Of a DNA stretch of 49,747 nucleotides, positions 41,937 through 49,747 are shown in pieces. The stretch lies in NCBI GenBank assembly GCA_905614365.1, contig CAJQSO010000019.1, forward strand, positions 86,259 to 136,005, in the 5' to 3' direction. The notes beneath the pieces were generated by a model. That model worked only from the letters and a program-made list of their open reading frames with translations, was not told the DNA's origin and searched no databases. Source of the DNA: an uncultured Candidatus Thioglobus sp. GTDB lineage: Bacteria; Pseudomonadota; Gammaproteobacteria; PS1; Pseudothioglobaceae. Position numbers and translations under genes: made by a program. Within the stretch, counting starts at the first letter, position 1. Every line of letters starts with the position of its first letter.

Positions 41937-43099
41937 TGAAGCTGTTGAAATAATTCATAACCAACATAGCCATCGGCCGTGAGACCAATATCAGACTGAA
42001 ATTTTCGAGTTGCTTGTCGCGTCTTAGATCCTGCCATACCATCTGGAGTGCCAGTATCATAGCCCAGTAAATTCAAAGTATTTTGAATTTGCATAATGTC
42101 TTCTTTGCTAAGCAGGGGCTCATCAATAGTTTTTGCAGATAGCTTTGCGTTTCCGTTAAGTCTGTCCGATAAGTAGGCAACCGAAAGAGCATACAAGATG
42201 GAGCGATTCCATCCCATTATTGCATCAAAATTTCGATACACTAAGAATGCTGGTCCTTTGTGTCCCATTGGCACAATTAAAGAGGCCTTAAAGTTTGATT
42301 TTGGCAGGTTTGAGTTGTTGCCACGTCGAACGCCAAGTGCTGCCCATTCATTAACGGTCTTTTCATTATTTAGTCCAGTTAATTGATAGTTAAAGTTTTT
42401 AGGAATTAAGGCTTCTCTCCCCCACTTTTCACCTTTTTTCCAGCCAAGCTTGTTAAGAAAATTAGCAGCGCTTGCATAAATATCAGCCTTTTCATTCCAA
42501 AGATCTACTTTGCCATCATTATTGGCATCAACGCCATAAGCGATGACATTGGTTGGCATAAATTGAACTGCTCCCATTGCTCCGGCCCAAGATCCAGTTG
42601 CATCAAACGGAATGGTTTTTTTATCCATCAACTTTAAAACAGCAATTAGCTCTCGTGTAAAAAACTTTGATCGTCTTTGGTCATAGGCAAGTGTTGCCAA
42701 GGAGCGAATAAGACTCTCACTTCCCATATAATTTCCATAGTTACTTTCAAGGCCTAAAAATGCAACTATAACGTAGGTTGGAACGCCATACTTTTCAGAG
42801 GCTTTAGTTAGTAACGAGGCATTTTTCTTTAATGTATCTTTGCCATTATTAAGGCGAACTTTACTAACTCTTTTGTTTACATAATGCCAAAAGTTTTGAT
42901 TAAACTCGGCTTGAGCTTTATCAGATGTAATAGCGGAAGGCCTCGGCGTGAGCTCAAAGAAAGCCTTATCAATGGTTGGTTTAGAAACGCCCTGCTCAGT
43001 TGCGGTTTTGCGTACCTGGTCTAGAAATTCTTCAAATGAATGTGAATTAGCAAAAACGCTTGAAGTAAGAAAAACAAGACAAAAAAATCTTAAAAACAT
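41933..43099 (-). CDS. mltB: Lytic murein transglycosylase B with peptidoglycan-binding domain
   Basis: This 388-residue exported protein has a signal peptide (about 1-17, FLTSSVFA-N), so it is probably soluble in the periplasm. No lipobox is seen after it, unlike E. coli MltB. The catalytic glutamate is E118 in LGLESNYGNYMG. Family elements SWAGAMGAVQFMPTNVIAYG and VDANNDGKVDLW (calcium-binding loop) follow. A PG_binding_1 domain occupies about 334-388. It cleaves glycan strands, releasing anhydromuropeptides. It opens the mltB-ruvX-pyrB-ygfB operon. Confidence 0.93.
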   Translation of the reverse strand: MFLRFFCLVFLTSSVFANSHSFEEFLDQVRKTATEQGVSKPTIDKAFFELTPRPSAITSDKAQAEFNQNFWHYVNKRVSKVRLNNGKDTLKKNASLLTKASEKYGVPTYVIVAFLGLESNYGNYMGSESLIRSLATLAYDQRRSKFFTRELIAVLKLMDKKTIPFDATGSWAGAMGAVQFMPTNVIAYGVDANNDGKVDLWNEKADIYASAANFLNKLGWKKGEKWGREALIPKNFNYQLTGLNNEKTVNEWAALGVRRGNNSNLPKSNFKASLIVPMGHKGPAFLVYRNFDAIMGWNRSILYALSVAYLSDRLNGNAKLSAKTIDEPLLSKEDIMQIQNTLNLLGYDTGTPDGMAGSKTRQATRKFQSDIGLTADGYVGYELFQQLQ

Positions 43100-43269
43100 A
43101 AGTAAATTATAGTGTGTGAATACGTTCTTATTTTAATACCTTTTTTTGCAGTAATGATGGCATTGGAAGGGAAAAATAATATTGTTTAGAAATAAATTAA
43201 AATTATCTGCGGTATTAATATCAAATAAAGAAGATAATTATAAAATTATAAAAATTAATCCTTAATTTA

Positions 43270-44523
43270 ATGTCAACCTATAGACCTCTTGCAGAAATAC
43301 TAAGACCCAGTGAGCTGAGTGAATTTATAGGCCAGCGTCATTTACTTGATCCTGATAAACCTATTGGCAAGGCTCTGGCTGACAATCAACTCCACTCAAT
43401 GATTTTATGGGGCCCTTCCGGCGTTGGAAAGACAACTCTTGCCCGTATTATATGCTCGCAGATGGGTGCCCACTTTGAACAAATGTCAGCTGTACTTGAT
43501 GGCATTAAAGAGCTTAGAAATGTAATAGAGCATGCTCAGCTTTATAAGCATCAGGATAAAAATACAATACTTTTTGTTGATGAAATTCATCGTTTTAATA
43601 AAGCGCAGCAAGATGCTTTTTTGCCTCATATTGAGTCTGGTTTAATTACATTAATCGGCGCAACTACTGAAAACCCCTCTTTTGAAATTAACTCGTCTGT
43701 ACTCTCAAGATCAAGGGTCTATATTCTGGATAAGCTTAACGAAAAGGATTTATCAACTATTGCGACAAGGGCTATAAAGAACCAGGGCATTATTCTTGAT
43801 GATGATGGATCTTTGTCATTGATCGTTAACAGCAGTGATGGGGATGCGAGGCGCCTAATAAATATCATTGAGCAGCTCACTGAAACATCAGACAAAACTC
43901 TAAATAAAAACGATATAGCTAAAACGCTCCAAGAAAAAGTAAGCAGCTTTGATAAGGGTGGTGATATTTTTTACCATCAGCTCTCTGCATTTCATAAGTC
44001 TGTAAGAGGCTCTTCACCAGATGGTGCTCTTTATTGGATGGCCAGAATGATTGTTTCAGGTTGTGATCCAAAGGTTATTGCTCGAAGGCTTTTAGCAATT
44101 GCATCCGAAGATATAGGCAATGCAGACCCAAGGGCGCTTCAAATTACTATTAATGCTTGGGACGTTTATGAGCGACTTGGAGATAAAGAGGGAAATAGGG
44201 CAATCGCTCAAGCGGCTGTTTTCTGTGCTTGCGCGCCAAAATCTAATGCAGTTTATAGCGCATTTAATCAAGCTATAGAGGTAGCAAAAAATACAGGTGA
44301 TTTTGAAGTACCAATTCATCTTAGAAATGCAAGTACTAAGTTGATGAAGGAGTTAGGCCATGGCGAAGGTTATCGTTATGCTCATCATGAGCCTGATGGT
44401 TTTAGTAGAGGCCAAACTTATTTTCCTGAGGAGATGGGGGAGCAAATATATTATGAGCCTACTGAGCGAGGACTAGAGATTAAAATTAAAGAAAAATTGA
44501 AACAGCTTAGGTCAAATTTATGA
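43270..44523 (+). CDS. rarA: RarA (MgsA) replication-associated recombination AAA+ ATPase
   Basis: This 417-residue clamp-loader-like ATPase acts at stalled replication forks. [20 protein letters not shown] opens the protein, followed by Walker [12 protein letters not shown], Walker [21 protein letters not shown], sensor 1 [10 protein letters not shown] and the C-terminal tetramerisation part with [20 protein letters not shown]. It is usually preceded by lolA; here the 170 bp upstream has no gene and is very AT-rich. Its TGA overlaps the crcB ATG. Confidence 0.96.
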   Translation: MSTYRPLAEILRPSELSEFIGQRHLLDPDKPIGKALADNQLHSMILWGPSGVGKTTLARIICSQMGAHFEQMSAVLDGIKELRNVIEHAQLYKHQDKNTILFVDEIHRFNKAQQDAFLPHIESGLITLIGATTENPSFEINSSVLSRSRVYILDKLNEKDLSTIATRAIKNQGIILDDDGSLSLIVNSSDGDARRLINIIEQLTETSDKTLNKNDIAKTLQEKVSSFDKGGDIFYHQLSAFHKSVRGSSPDGALYWMARMIVSGCDPKVIARRLLAIASEDIGNADPRALQITINAWDVYERLGDKEGNRAIAQAAVFCACAPKSNAVYSAFNQAIEVAKNTGDFEVPIHLRNASTKLMKELGHGEGYRYAHHEPDGFSRGQTYFPEEMGEQIYYEPTERGLEIKIKEKLKQLRSNL

Positions 44524-44921
44524 ACACTTTAACATCTATTTTAAGCATTAGTATAGGCGCTACTGTTGGAGCTACTTGCCGATACTATATTGGCATTTTT
44601 TCACTTCAATACTTTGATAAAGCCTTTCCGTATGGAACTTTAATTTCTAATATTATTGGATCATTTATTGCAGGACTATTAGTAGTTTTTGTCTTAGAAA
44701 AACTCTTTCTTAGTGAAACATATCGTCTAATGTTGCTTGTTGGATTGGCAGGTTCTCTAACTACTATGTCAGCGCTTTCAATTGAATCTGTTGAGATGCT
44801 TAGCAGCGGTAACTATAGTGAGGCATTATTAAATATCTTGTTAAACTTAGGGTTATCACTTCTTGCTGCAAGCCTTGGCGTAATGCTTGCAAAATATGGC
44901 TTTAACCTAGCGCAGAGCTAA
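44520..44921 (+). CDS. crcB: CrcB/FluC family fluoride channel
   Basis: This 133-residue protein with four membrane helices belongs to the family of dual-topology fluoride exporters. Recognisable elements are GATVGATCRYYIG (13-25), PYGTLISNIIGSF (37-49) with the conserved asparagine, and the broken-helix segment GLAGSLTTMSALSIES (75-90). In most members the last reads TTFSTFS; here the two pore phenylalanines are Met83 and Leu86. No fluoride riboswitch is visible. It is coupled to rarA by a 4-bp overlap and converges with gshB, overlapping it by 15 bp. Confidence 0.87.
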   Translation: MNTLTSILSISIGATVGATCRYYIGIFSLQYFDKAFPYGTLISNIIGSFIAGLLVVFVLEKLFLSETYRLMLLVGLAGSLTTMSALSIESVEMLSSGNYSEALLNILLNLGLSLLAASLGVMLAKYGFNLAQS

Positions 44922-45863
44922 CTTATCCTCTATCTCATCTAAGAGCATAGAAGAGATATTGAGATCAAACTGACTATCCAGCTCTCTAATACAGGTCGGA
45001 CTTGTTACGTTTATTTCTGTAATGTAATCACCGATAACATCAAGCCCAACAAACATAAGCTCTTTCTCAATGAGCATTGGAGCAATTTGACTGCATAAAT
45101 GTCGGTCCCTTGCTGATAGTGACTGACCCACTCCCTTTGCTCCTGCAGCTAAATTCCCCTTAAAGCTTCCTGCTGCTGGTATTCGAGCGAGCGCATAATC
45201 AACAGGCTTTCCATTAATTAATAAAATACGCTTATCGCCATTCTTAATTTCAGGCAAAAACTCCTGAGCCATAATAAAGCGGCTCCCTTGATTTGTTATT
45301 TTTAGAAGCACTTCCTCAATATTTTTATCACCTTTTGTAAGTTTAAATATATCAGTCCCACCCATTCCATCAAGCGGTTTAACAACTGCTGTTTTAATTT
45401 TAGAGATAAACTCTGAAAGCTTTTTTATATTGGAACTAACAAGAGTTTCTGGGATGCATTCTGGGAAATTTAAAGCAAACAGTTTTTCATTAGCATCCCT
45501 TAAAGAGCTGGGCTTATTAACGACTAAAGTACCGCTATTCTCTGCCTGCTCTAGAAGATAAGTTGCATAAATATAATCCATATCAAACGGAGGATCTTTG
45601 CGCATAAAAACAATATCTATATTATTTAGTGGGAGCGCTTTTATGTCTTCACACTCGTACCAATCTTGCTCAGAATCTCTGACTAATGTCTTTCGTGCAT
45701 TAGCGAAAACTATCCCGTCTTTATAAAACATATCAGGAGTATCAAAAGTAAAGATCTCCCAGCCACGTTTTTGCGCTTCAAGCATCATGGCAAATGAGGA
45801 ATCTTTAATTGGCTTAATGCTGGAAATGTCATCCATCAGCACGGCGAGTATAATTTGCTTCAT
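44907..45863 (-). CDS. gshB: Glutathione synthetase
   Basis: This 318-residue ATP-grasp enzyme adds glycine to gamma-glutamylcysteine. Family sequences are FMRKDPPFDMDYIYATYLLE (about 85-104), VVNKPSSLRDANEKLFAL, VVKPLDGMGGTDIF for ATP binding, and FVGLDVIGDYITEINVTSPT near the C-terminus. It is a single gene in its own transcription unit, divergent from the tRNA-fMet operon and converging with crcB; gshA is not in the window. Confidence 0.95.
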   Translation of the reverse strand: MKQIILAVLMDDISSIKPIKDSSFAMMLEAQKRGWEIFTFDTPDMFYKDGIVFANARKTLVRDSEQDWYECEDIKALPLNNIDIVFMRKDPPFDMDYIYATYLLEQAENSGTLVVNKPSSLRDANEKLFALNFPECIPETLVSSNIKKLSEFISKIKTAVVKPLDGMGGTDIFKLTKGDKNIEEVLLKITNQGSRFIMAQEFLPEIKNGDKRILLINGKPVDYALARIPAAGSFKGNLAAGAKGVGQSLSARDRHLCSQIAPMLIEKELMFVGLDVIGDYITEINVTSPTCIRELDSQFDLNISSMLLDEIEDKLALR

Positions 45864-45919
45864 TGGGATAGTATAAAGTATTCAGATTAATTAATAATAT
45901 ACATGCCCGTCAAAATATG

Positions 45920-45948
45920 TTGAAGTAGCGAGGTTAAGGGCGTATAAT
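45920..45948 (+). promoter_or_regulatory. Promoter of the tRNA-fMet-rimP-nusA-infB operon
   Basis: TTGAAG (45920-45925), exactly 17 bp and TATAAT (45943-45948) make a strong sigma-70 promoter. The tRNA starts 13 bp after the -10. The surrounding GTATAATTTCGC closely matches the sequence before tRNA-Phe. Confidence 0.75.
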
Positions 45949-45961
45949 TTCGCCTCTTTAG

Positions 45962-46038
<77 letters not shown>

Positions 46039-46044
46039 ATTTAG

Positions 46045-46066
46045 ACCCCCTTTTTTGGGGGTTTTT
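46045..46066 (+). terminator. Terminator between tRNA-fMet and rimP
   Basis: ACCCCC and GGGGGT close a 6-T loop, followed by a T run to 46066. It lies 6 bp after the tRNA. In E. coli the equivalent position also carries terminators that let only part of transcription read into the nusA operon, so it probably sets the tRNA to mRNA ratio. Confidence 0.75.
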
Positions 46067-46080
46067 ATTAGGAATTTTTT

Positions 46081-46542
46081 GTGGCCAAGATATCTGATAA
46101 AGTAGTTTTGTTAATTAATCCAAGTATCAATGATTTGGGTTACGAGCTGGTGGGCGTTGAATACGTTGCCAGTGGAAAACACTCTATTTTGAGGCTTTAT
46201 ATTGATTCAGAAGAAGGAATTGGGGTGGACGATTGTGAGATTGTTTCTCGCCAGGTAAGTGCAATAATGGATGTTGAGGACCCAATAAGTGGGCAGTATA
46301 ATCTCGAGGTATCATCGCCTGGTATCGAGAGGCCTCTTTTTAGTGTCGCGCATTACCAACGTTTTTTGGGCCATGATGTTCGTTTGAGAACATTTAGACC
46401 CATTGATGGAAGAAGAAACTTCAGTGGCGCTATTGGTAGCGTTAGTGAGACTAGTAATTCACTAGAATTAGTAACAGAGCTTGGCCCTGTTACTTTAGAA
46501 ATAGATTTAATCGAAAAAGCAAATTTAGTTGCTCATTTTTAG
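46081..46542 (+). CDS. rimP: Ribosome maturation factor RimP
   Basis: This 153-residue protein helps assemble the 30S subunit. The N-terminal domain has GYELVGVEYVASGKHSILRL and YIDSEEGIGVDDCEIVSRQV. The central SSPGIERPL motif is typical, and a C-terminal SH3-like barrel follows. The start is GTG at 46081, with AGGA seven bases upstream. It stands between tRNA-fMet and nusA, 9 bp before the latter. Confidence 0.96.
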   Translation: MAKISDKVVLLINPSINDLGYELVGVEYVASGKHSILRLYIDSEEGIGVDDCEIVSRQVSAIMDVEDPISGQYNLEVSSPGIERPLFSVAHYQRFLGHDVRLRTFRPIDGRRNFSGAIGSVSETSNSLELVTELGPVTLEIDLIEKANLVAHF

Positions 46543-46551
46543 GAGAAGCGC

Positions 46552-48027
46552 ATGGATGGTAAAGAGTTATTTTTAATGGTTGAGGCAATCTCAAACGAAA
46601 AGAATATAACCAAAGATGATGTTATAGAATCATTAGAAGAGGCGTTAGCTGTTGCAACAAAAAAGCGAAATAATATTGAGGTTCGTGTTGAAGTTGACAG
46701 GCATACTGGTGAATTTAATACCTTTAGGCGGTGGCTAGTTATTGAGGATGGTGAAAAATTTGTTGATGATGATGGAGAGATGTTTGATCCAGAGCTTCAT
46801 ATCTATCAAGCAGATGCTAACGGTCAAGATATTGATGCCTTTGTTGAAGAACCTATGGAGTCTCTGGAATTTGGAAGAATTGCGGCTCAAGTTGCTAAAC
46901 AAGTAATCATTCAAAAGGTCCGTGAAGCTGAAAGAACAGTTATTGTTGATAACTATACACAGCGTGTCGGTGAAGTTGTTATGGTTACAGTCAAGAGAGT
47001 TGATAGAGGAAATGTTTTTGTAGATATGGGAGGTATTGACGGCATGATTTCAAAGTTTGACTTGATACCGAATGAGTCAATTAGAAAAAATGATCGTTTA
47101 AGAGCTTATATTAAAGAAGTTAAGTCCACACCTCGCGGTGCACAAATTTTTCTAAGCCGAACGGTTAACGATATGATGATTGAGCTCTTTACTATGGAAG
47201 TCCCTGAAATTAGTGAAGGCGTAATAGAAATTAAGGCTGGAGCGAGAGATCCTGGTCTTCGTTCTAAGCTCGCAGTTAAGGCAAAAGATAAGAGAATAGA
47301 TCCGATTGGTTCATGTATTGGTATGAGGGGTGCACGAGTTCAAGCTGTCTCAAACGAATTAAATGGCGAGAGAGTGGATATTATTCTTTGGGATGAAGAC
47401 CCTGCGCAGTTTGTAATTAATGCCATGGCTCCAGCAGAAGTCAGCTCAATAGTGGTTGATGAAGAGAAAGGCTTTATGGATATTGCGGTTGAGGAAGATC
47501 AATTAGCACTAGCAATTGGTAGGGGCGGTCAAAATATTAAGCTGGCAAGTAGACTTACTGGGTGGAAACTTAATGTAATGTCTATTAGTGATGCAGATGA
47601 GATTCAGGCAAAAGAGCTTCAGAAAACAGGCGAAAAACTTGCTGAGAAACTTGGTGTTGATGCAGAAGTGGCAGCTGTTTTGATTGATGAAGGCTATACA
47701 AATCTTGATGAAATAGCTGAAGCTGAATCAGATGCATTATCTAAAATTGAAGAATTTGATTCTGACATGGTGGGCGAGCTTCAAGAAAGAGCTCAGGATG
47801 CACAGTTAGTTAAGGCCTTAACGGATGCTGAGTCTACAGAAATCTTGCTTAGTGTTGAGGGTGTTGAAGACTCACTAGCAACAGCTCTTGTTGATGCTGA
47901 AATTACTACAGTTGATGCGCTAGCTGAGCTATCAATTGTTGAGCTTTTGGAAATTCAAGATGTTGGGAATGATAGCGCTTCTGCTGTTATCATGGCAGCC
48001 AGAGAAAAAGAAGGCTGGTTTGACTAA
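46552..48027 (+). CDS. nusA: Transcription termination/antitermination factor NusA
   Basis: This 491-residue RNA polymerase-binding factor promotes pausing, termination and antitermination. The order is an N-terminal RNAP-binding domain (1-130), an S1 domain (about 135-200, VMVTVKRVDRGNVFVDMGGI), KH1 and KH2 (IDPIGSCIGMRGARVQAVSN and LALAIGRGGQNIKLASRLTG), and two acidic C-terminal repeats (about 365-490) as in gammaproteobacteria. AGGAGAAGCGC precedes the ATG. It is intact. Confidence 0.97.
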   Translation: MDGKELFLMVEAISNEKNITKDDVIESLEEALAVATKKRNNIEVRVEVDRHTGEFNTFRRWLVIEDGEKFVDDDGEMFDPELHIYQADANGQDIDAFVEEPMESLEFGRIAAQVAKQVIIQKVREAERTVIVDNYTQRVGEVVMVTVKRVDRGNVFVDMGGIDGMISKFDLIPNESIRKNDRLRAYIKEVKSTPRGAQIFLSRTVNDMMIELFTMEVPEISEGVIEIKAGARDPGLRSKLAVKAKDKRIDPIGSCIGMRGARVQAVSNELNGERVDIILWDEDPAQFVINAMAPAEVSSIVVDEEKGFMDIAVEEDQLALAIGRGGQNIKLASRLTGWKLNVMSISDADEIQAKELQKTGEKLAEKLGVDAEVAAVLIDEGYTNLDEIAEAESDALSKIEEFDSDMVGELQERAQDAQLVKALTDAESTEILLSVEGVEDSLATALVDAEITTVDALAELSIVELLEIQDVGNDSASAVIMAAREKEGWFD

Positions 48028-48078
48028 CTTTTATATAGGTATCTTAAGTATCAATAACTAGAATATATAGGCAAAAAT

Positions 48079-49747
48079 ATGGCACATACTGTAGAAAGTT
48101 TATCAAAACTACTCAAAAAAACACCTGATCAGGTTATATCTATTTTATCTGGAGCAGGTATTTCAGGAAAAACAGCTGAATCGAATATTTCTGCAGATGA
48201 AAGACAGGTTCTAATGTCAAGTTTGAGCAAACGCTCTAGCACTAAATCAAGTATCTCTGTTTCCAGAAAAACAACAAAACCTGCTGCTAATACATCATCT
48301 TCTGGTGGTGTAAAGATTCAGGTGAAAAAGAAGCGTGAGGTTCCTCAGGCCGCTCCCACTGAACAAGTCGACGACGCTGCAATATTAAAAGCTAGAGAGG
48401 CTCTAGAGGCTGGGAGACTTTCTGAAGAAAAAGATGAACAGCATGATGCGAAGAGAAATGACGTGGTTCGCCAGCAAAAAGTTAAAAATGAAGAGCTATT
48501 GGCTCAAAAAACACAAAAAGAATTAACTGATAAGGAAGAACAGGCTAAAAAAGAGAAGGAAAAGTTAGAAGCAGAAAAATCTAATGATTCAAAGAAGAGT
48601 CCTAAGCGACTAAGAACTTCTCCATCACCTGCATCGAATCGAAAACAACTCCACGTTGCTAGGCATAATCCAAATCGAAAACTTAAGAAAAAAGAAAGAA
48701 CGCATATTTCACAAAAAACTCAGGATGAGCAAGCCCAGCATGGTTTTCATATGCCAGTTGAGCCAGTGAAGCACGAAATTTTAATTCCAGAGAATATTAA
48801 AATATCTGAGCTAGCTTTGAAGATGACTACTAAAGCTGGTGAAGTATTAAAAGTTATGATGGGCATGGGCGTTATGGCTACTCTCAATGATGTAATCGAT
48901 CAAGATACAGCGATGCTTGTAGTTGAGGAGATGGGACATACTCCTGTAGCAAGTAGTGAAGAGACAGTTGAGGATACTTTGGTTCAAGAGGCCTATGATA
49001 ATTCGGATTCTGCACCAAGACCTCCAATAGTAACTATTATGGGCCATGTTGATCATGGAAAAACATCACTTCTAGATTATATTCGTAAGTCAAAAGTAGC
49101 TTCTGCTGAAGCGGGTGGAATTACTCAGCATATTGGTGCATACCAAGTTGAACAAAATGGAAACTTAATCACGTTTATTGATACTCCAGGCCATGCTGCA
49201 TTTTCAAAAATGCGACTTCGCGGTGCAACTGCAACAGATATTGTAATTCTCGTAGTTGCTGCAGATGACGGTGTTATGCCGCAAACTATTGAATCTATTA
49301 AGCATGCTAAGGCTTCAAATGTTCCTATTATTGTTGCTATTAATAAGATGGATAAAGATGGGGCAGATCTTGATAAAGTGAAACAAGTCCTGTCAACACA
49401 CGATGTTATCTCTGATGAGTGGGGCGGTGATGTTTTAATGGTTGGCGTTTCAGCTCATACAGGTGATGGTATTGATAAGCTTTTAGAAAGCATATCTTTA
49501 ACTGCTGAAATGTCAGAAATTAAGGCTGTTGTTGACAAGCCAGCAAGTGGTGTAGTTCTTGAGGCTCGATTAGATAAAGGGCGTGGAAAAGTGACTACTG
49601 TTCTTGTTCAGTCAGGAACACTTAAGAAAGGTGACATTGTTATTGCGGGTCAAGAGTACGGAAAAGTTAAGCAAATTATTGATGACAATGGTAAGCCAAT
49701 TAATAAAGCAGGCCCATCAACTCCAGTCGAAATTCTAGGTCTTTCAG
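48079..49747 (+). CDS. infB: Translation initiation factor IF-2, 5' part (runs off the window)
   Basis: The frame opens at the ATG at 48079 ([20 protein letters not shown]) and runs without a stop to the window end, giving about 556 residues. It shows the IF-2 N-terminal subdomain, a charged Lys/Glu-rich linker, a second IF2_N domain, and the GTPase domain with G1 [17 protein letters not shown]3 [11 protein letters not shown]4 INKMDK and the start of domain II ([20 protein letters not shown]). IF-2 positions the initiator tRNA, whose gene heads the same operon. It is 51 bp downstream of nusA. The remaining domains lie beyond the window. Confidence 0.97.
   Translation, partial: MAHTVESLSKLLKKTPDQVISILSGAGISGKTAESNISADERQVLMSSLSKRSSTKSSISVSRKTTKPAANTSSSGGVKIQVKKKREVPQAAPTEQVDDAAILKAREALEAGRLSEEKDEQHDAKRNDVVRQQKVKNEELLAQKTQKELTDKEEQAKKEKEKLEAEKSNDSKKSPKRLRTSPSPASNRKQLHVARHNPNRKLKKKERTHISQKTQDEQAQHGFHMPVEPVKHEILIPENIKISELALKMTTKAGEVLKVMMGMGVMATLNDVIDQDTAMLVVEEMGHTPVASSEETVEDTLVQEAYDNSDSAPRPPIVTIMGHVDHGKTSLLDYIRKSKVASAEAGGITQHIGAYQVEQNGNLITFIDTPGHAAFSKMRLRGATATDIVILVVAADDGVMPQTIESIKHAKASNVPIIVAINKMDKDGADLDKVKQVLSTHDVISDEWGGDVLMVGVSAHTGDGIDKLLESISLTAEMSEIKAVVDKPASGVVLEARLDKGRGKVTTVLVQSGTLKKGDIVIAGQEYGKVKQIIDDNGKPINKAGPSTPVEILGLS

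Noticed and set aside
43183-43266. A 28-codon frame just before rarA, considered as a lolA remnant or small gene.
   Set aside because: It has only a TTG start, no ribosome-binding site and no resemblance to the end of LolA.

Overview
The window reads as chromosomal DNA of an AT-rich, free-living marine-type gammaproteobacterium. The gene neighbourhoods are gammaproteobacterial: petABC followed by sspA-sspB, a DUF721 (DciA-like) gene divergent from secA, ftsK back to back with trxB, rarA-crcB, and an initiator tRNA heading rimP-nusA-infB. Low G+C (roughly mid to upper 30s % by eye), short spacers, many 1-10 bp gene overlaps and a complete aerobic aa3-type oxidase module fit a streamlined lineage such as the SUP05/Arctic96BD-19 (Thioglobus-like) group. 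That placement is inference, because no rRNA is present.

Layout. 1-198 is the tail of a CDS, possibly dethiobiotin synthetase. 190-4197 (minus) holds sspB, sspA, the bc1 complex genes petC-petB-petA, and a DciA-like gene. 4245-7977 (plus) is secA-pyrC. 7969-17452 (minus) is one tightly packed run: uppS, cdsA, dxr, an M23 peptidase, purC, a DUF2797 gene, a P-loop ATPase, metA, mutY and ribF. 17580-20039 (plus) is hisF, then an SCO-like gene, cyoE and a DUF2970 gene. 20031-21669 (minus) is sco1-ctaA. 21989-27240 (plus) is coxB-coxA-(33 aa peptide)-ctaG-coxC-DUF2909-surf1, followed by tRNA-Thr. Together with cyoE, ctaA and the SCO genes, this encodes a complete aa3 cytochrome c oxidase with its heme A and copper assembly factors; the bc1 complex upstream supplies the same respiratory chain.

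27436-35081 (minus) is the most accessory-looking part. It holds a peptide-type ABC importer (binding protein, two permeases, a fused double ATPase), an M24 metallopeptidase and a DmdA-like tetrahydrofolate-dependent demethylase, apparently read in that order from one recognisable promoter. It suggests uptake and breakdown of proline-containing or methylated organic compounds.

The rest is mostly core genes: a secreted protein of unknown function, ftsK, trxB, tRNA-Phe, a small membrane protein beside a structured 45-bp tandem repeat, ygfB, pyrB, ruvX, mltB, rarA, crcB, gshB, and finally the tRNA-fMet-rimP-nusA-infB operon, cut off inside infB.

I found no insertion sequence, prophage, CRISPR array, integrase or toxin-antitoxin locus. 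The best leads for something undescribed are the importer/M24/DmdA-like operon, the 45-bp repeat locus, the secreted orphan at 35354, the conserved-unknown ATPase at 11009, a CrcB lacking its usual phenylalanine pair, and an initiator tRNA with a U1-U72 mismatch.
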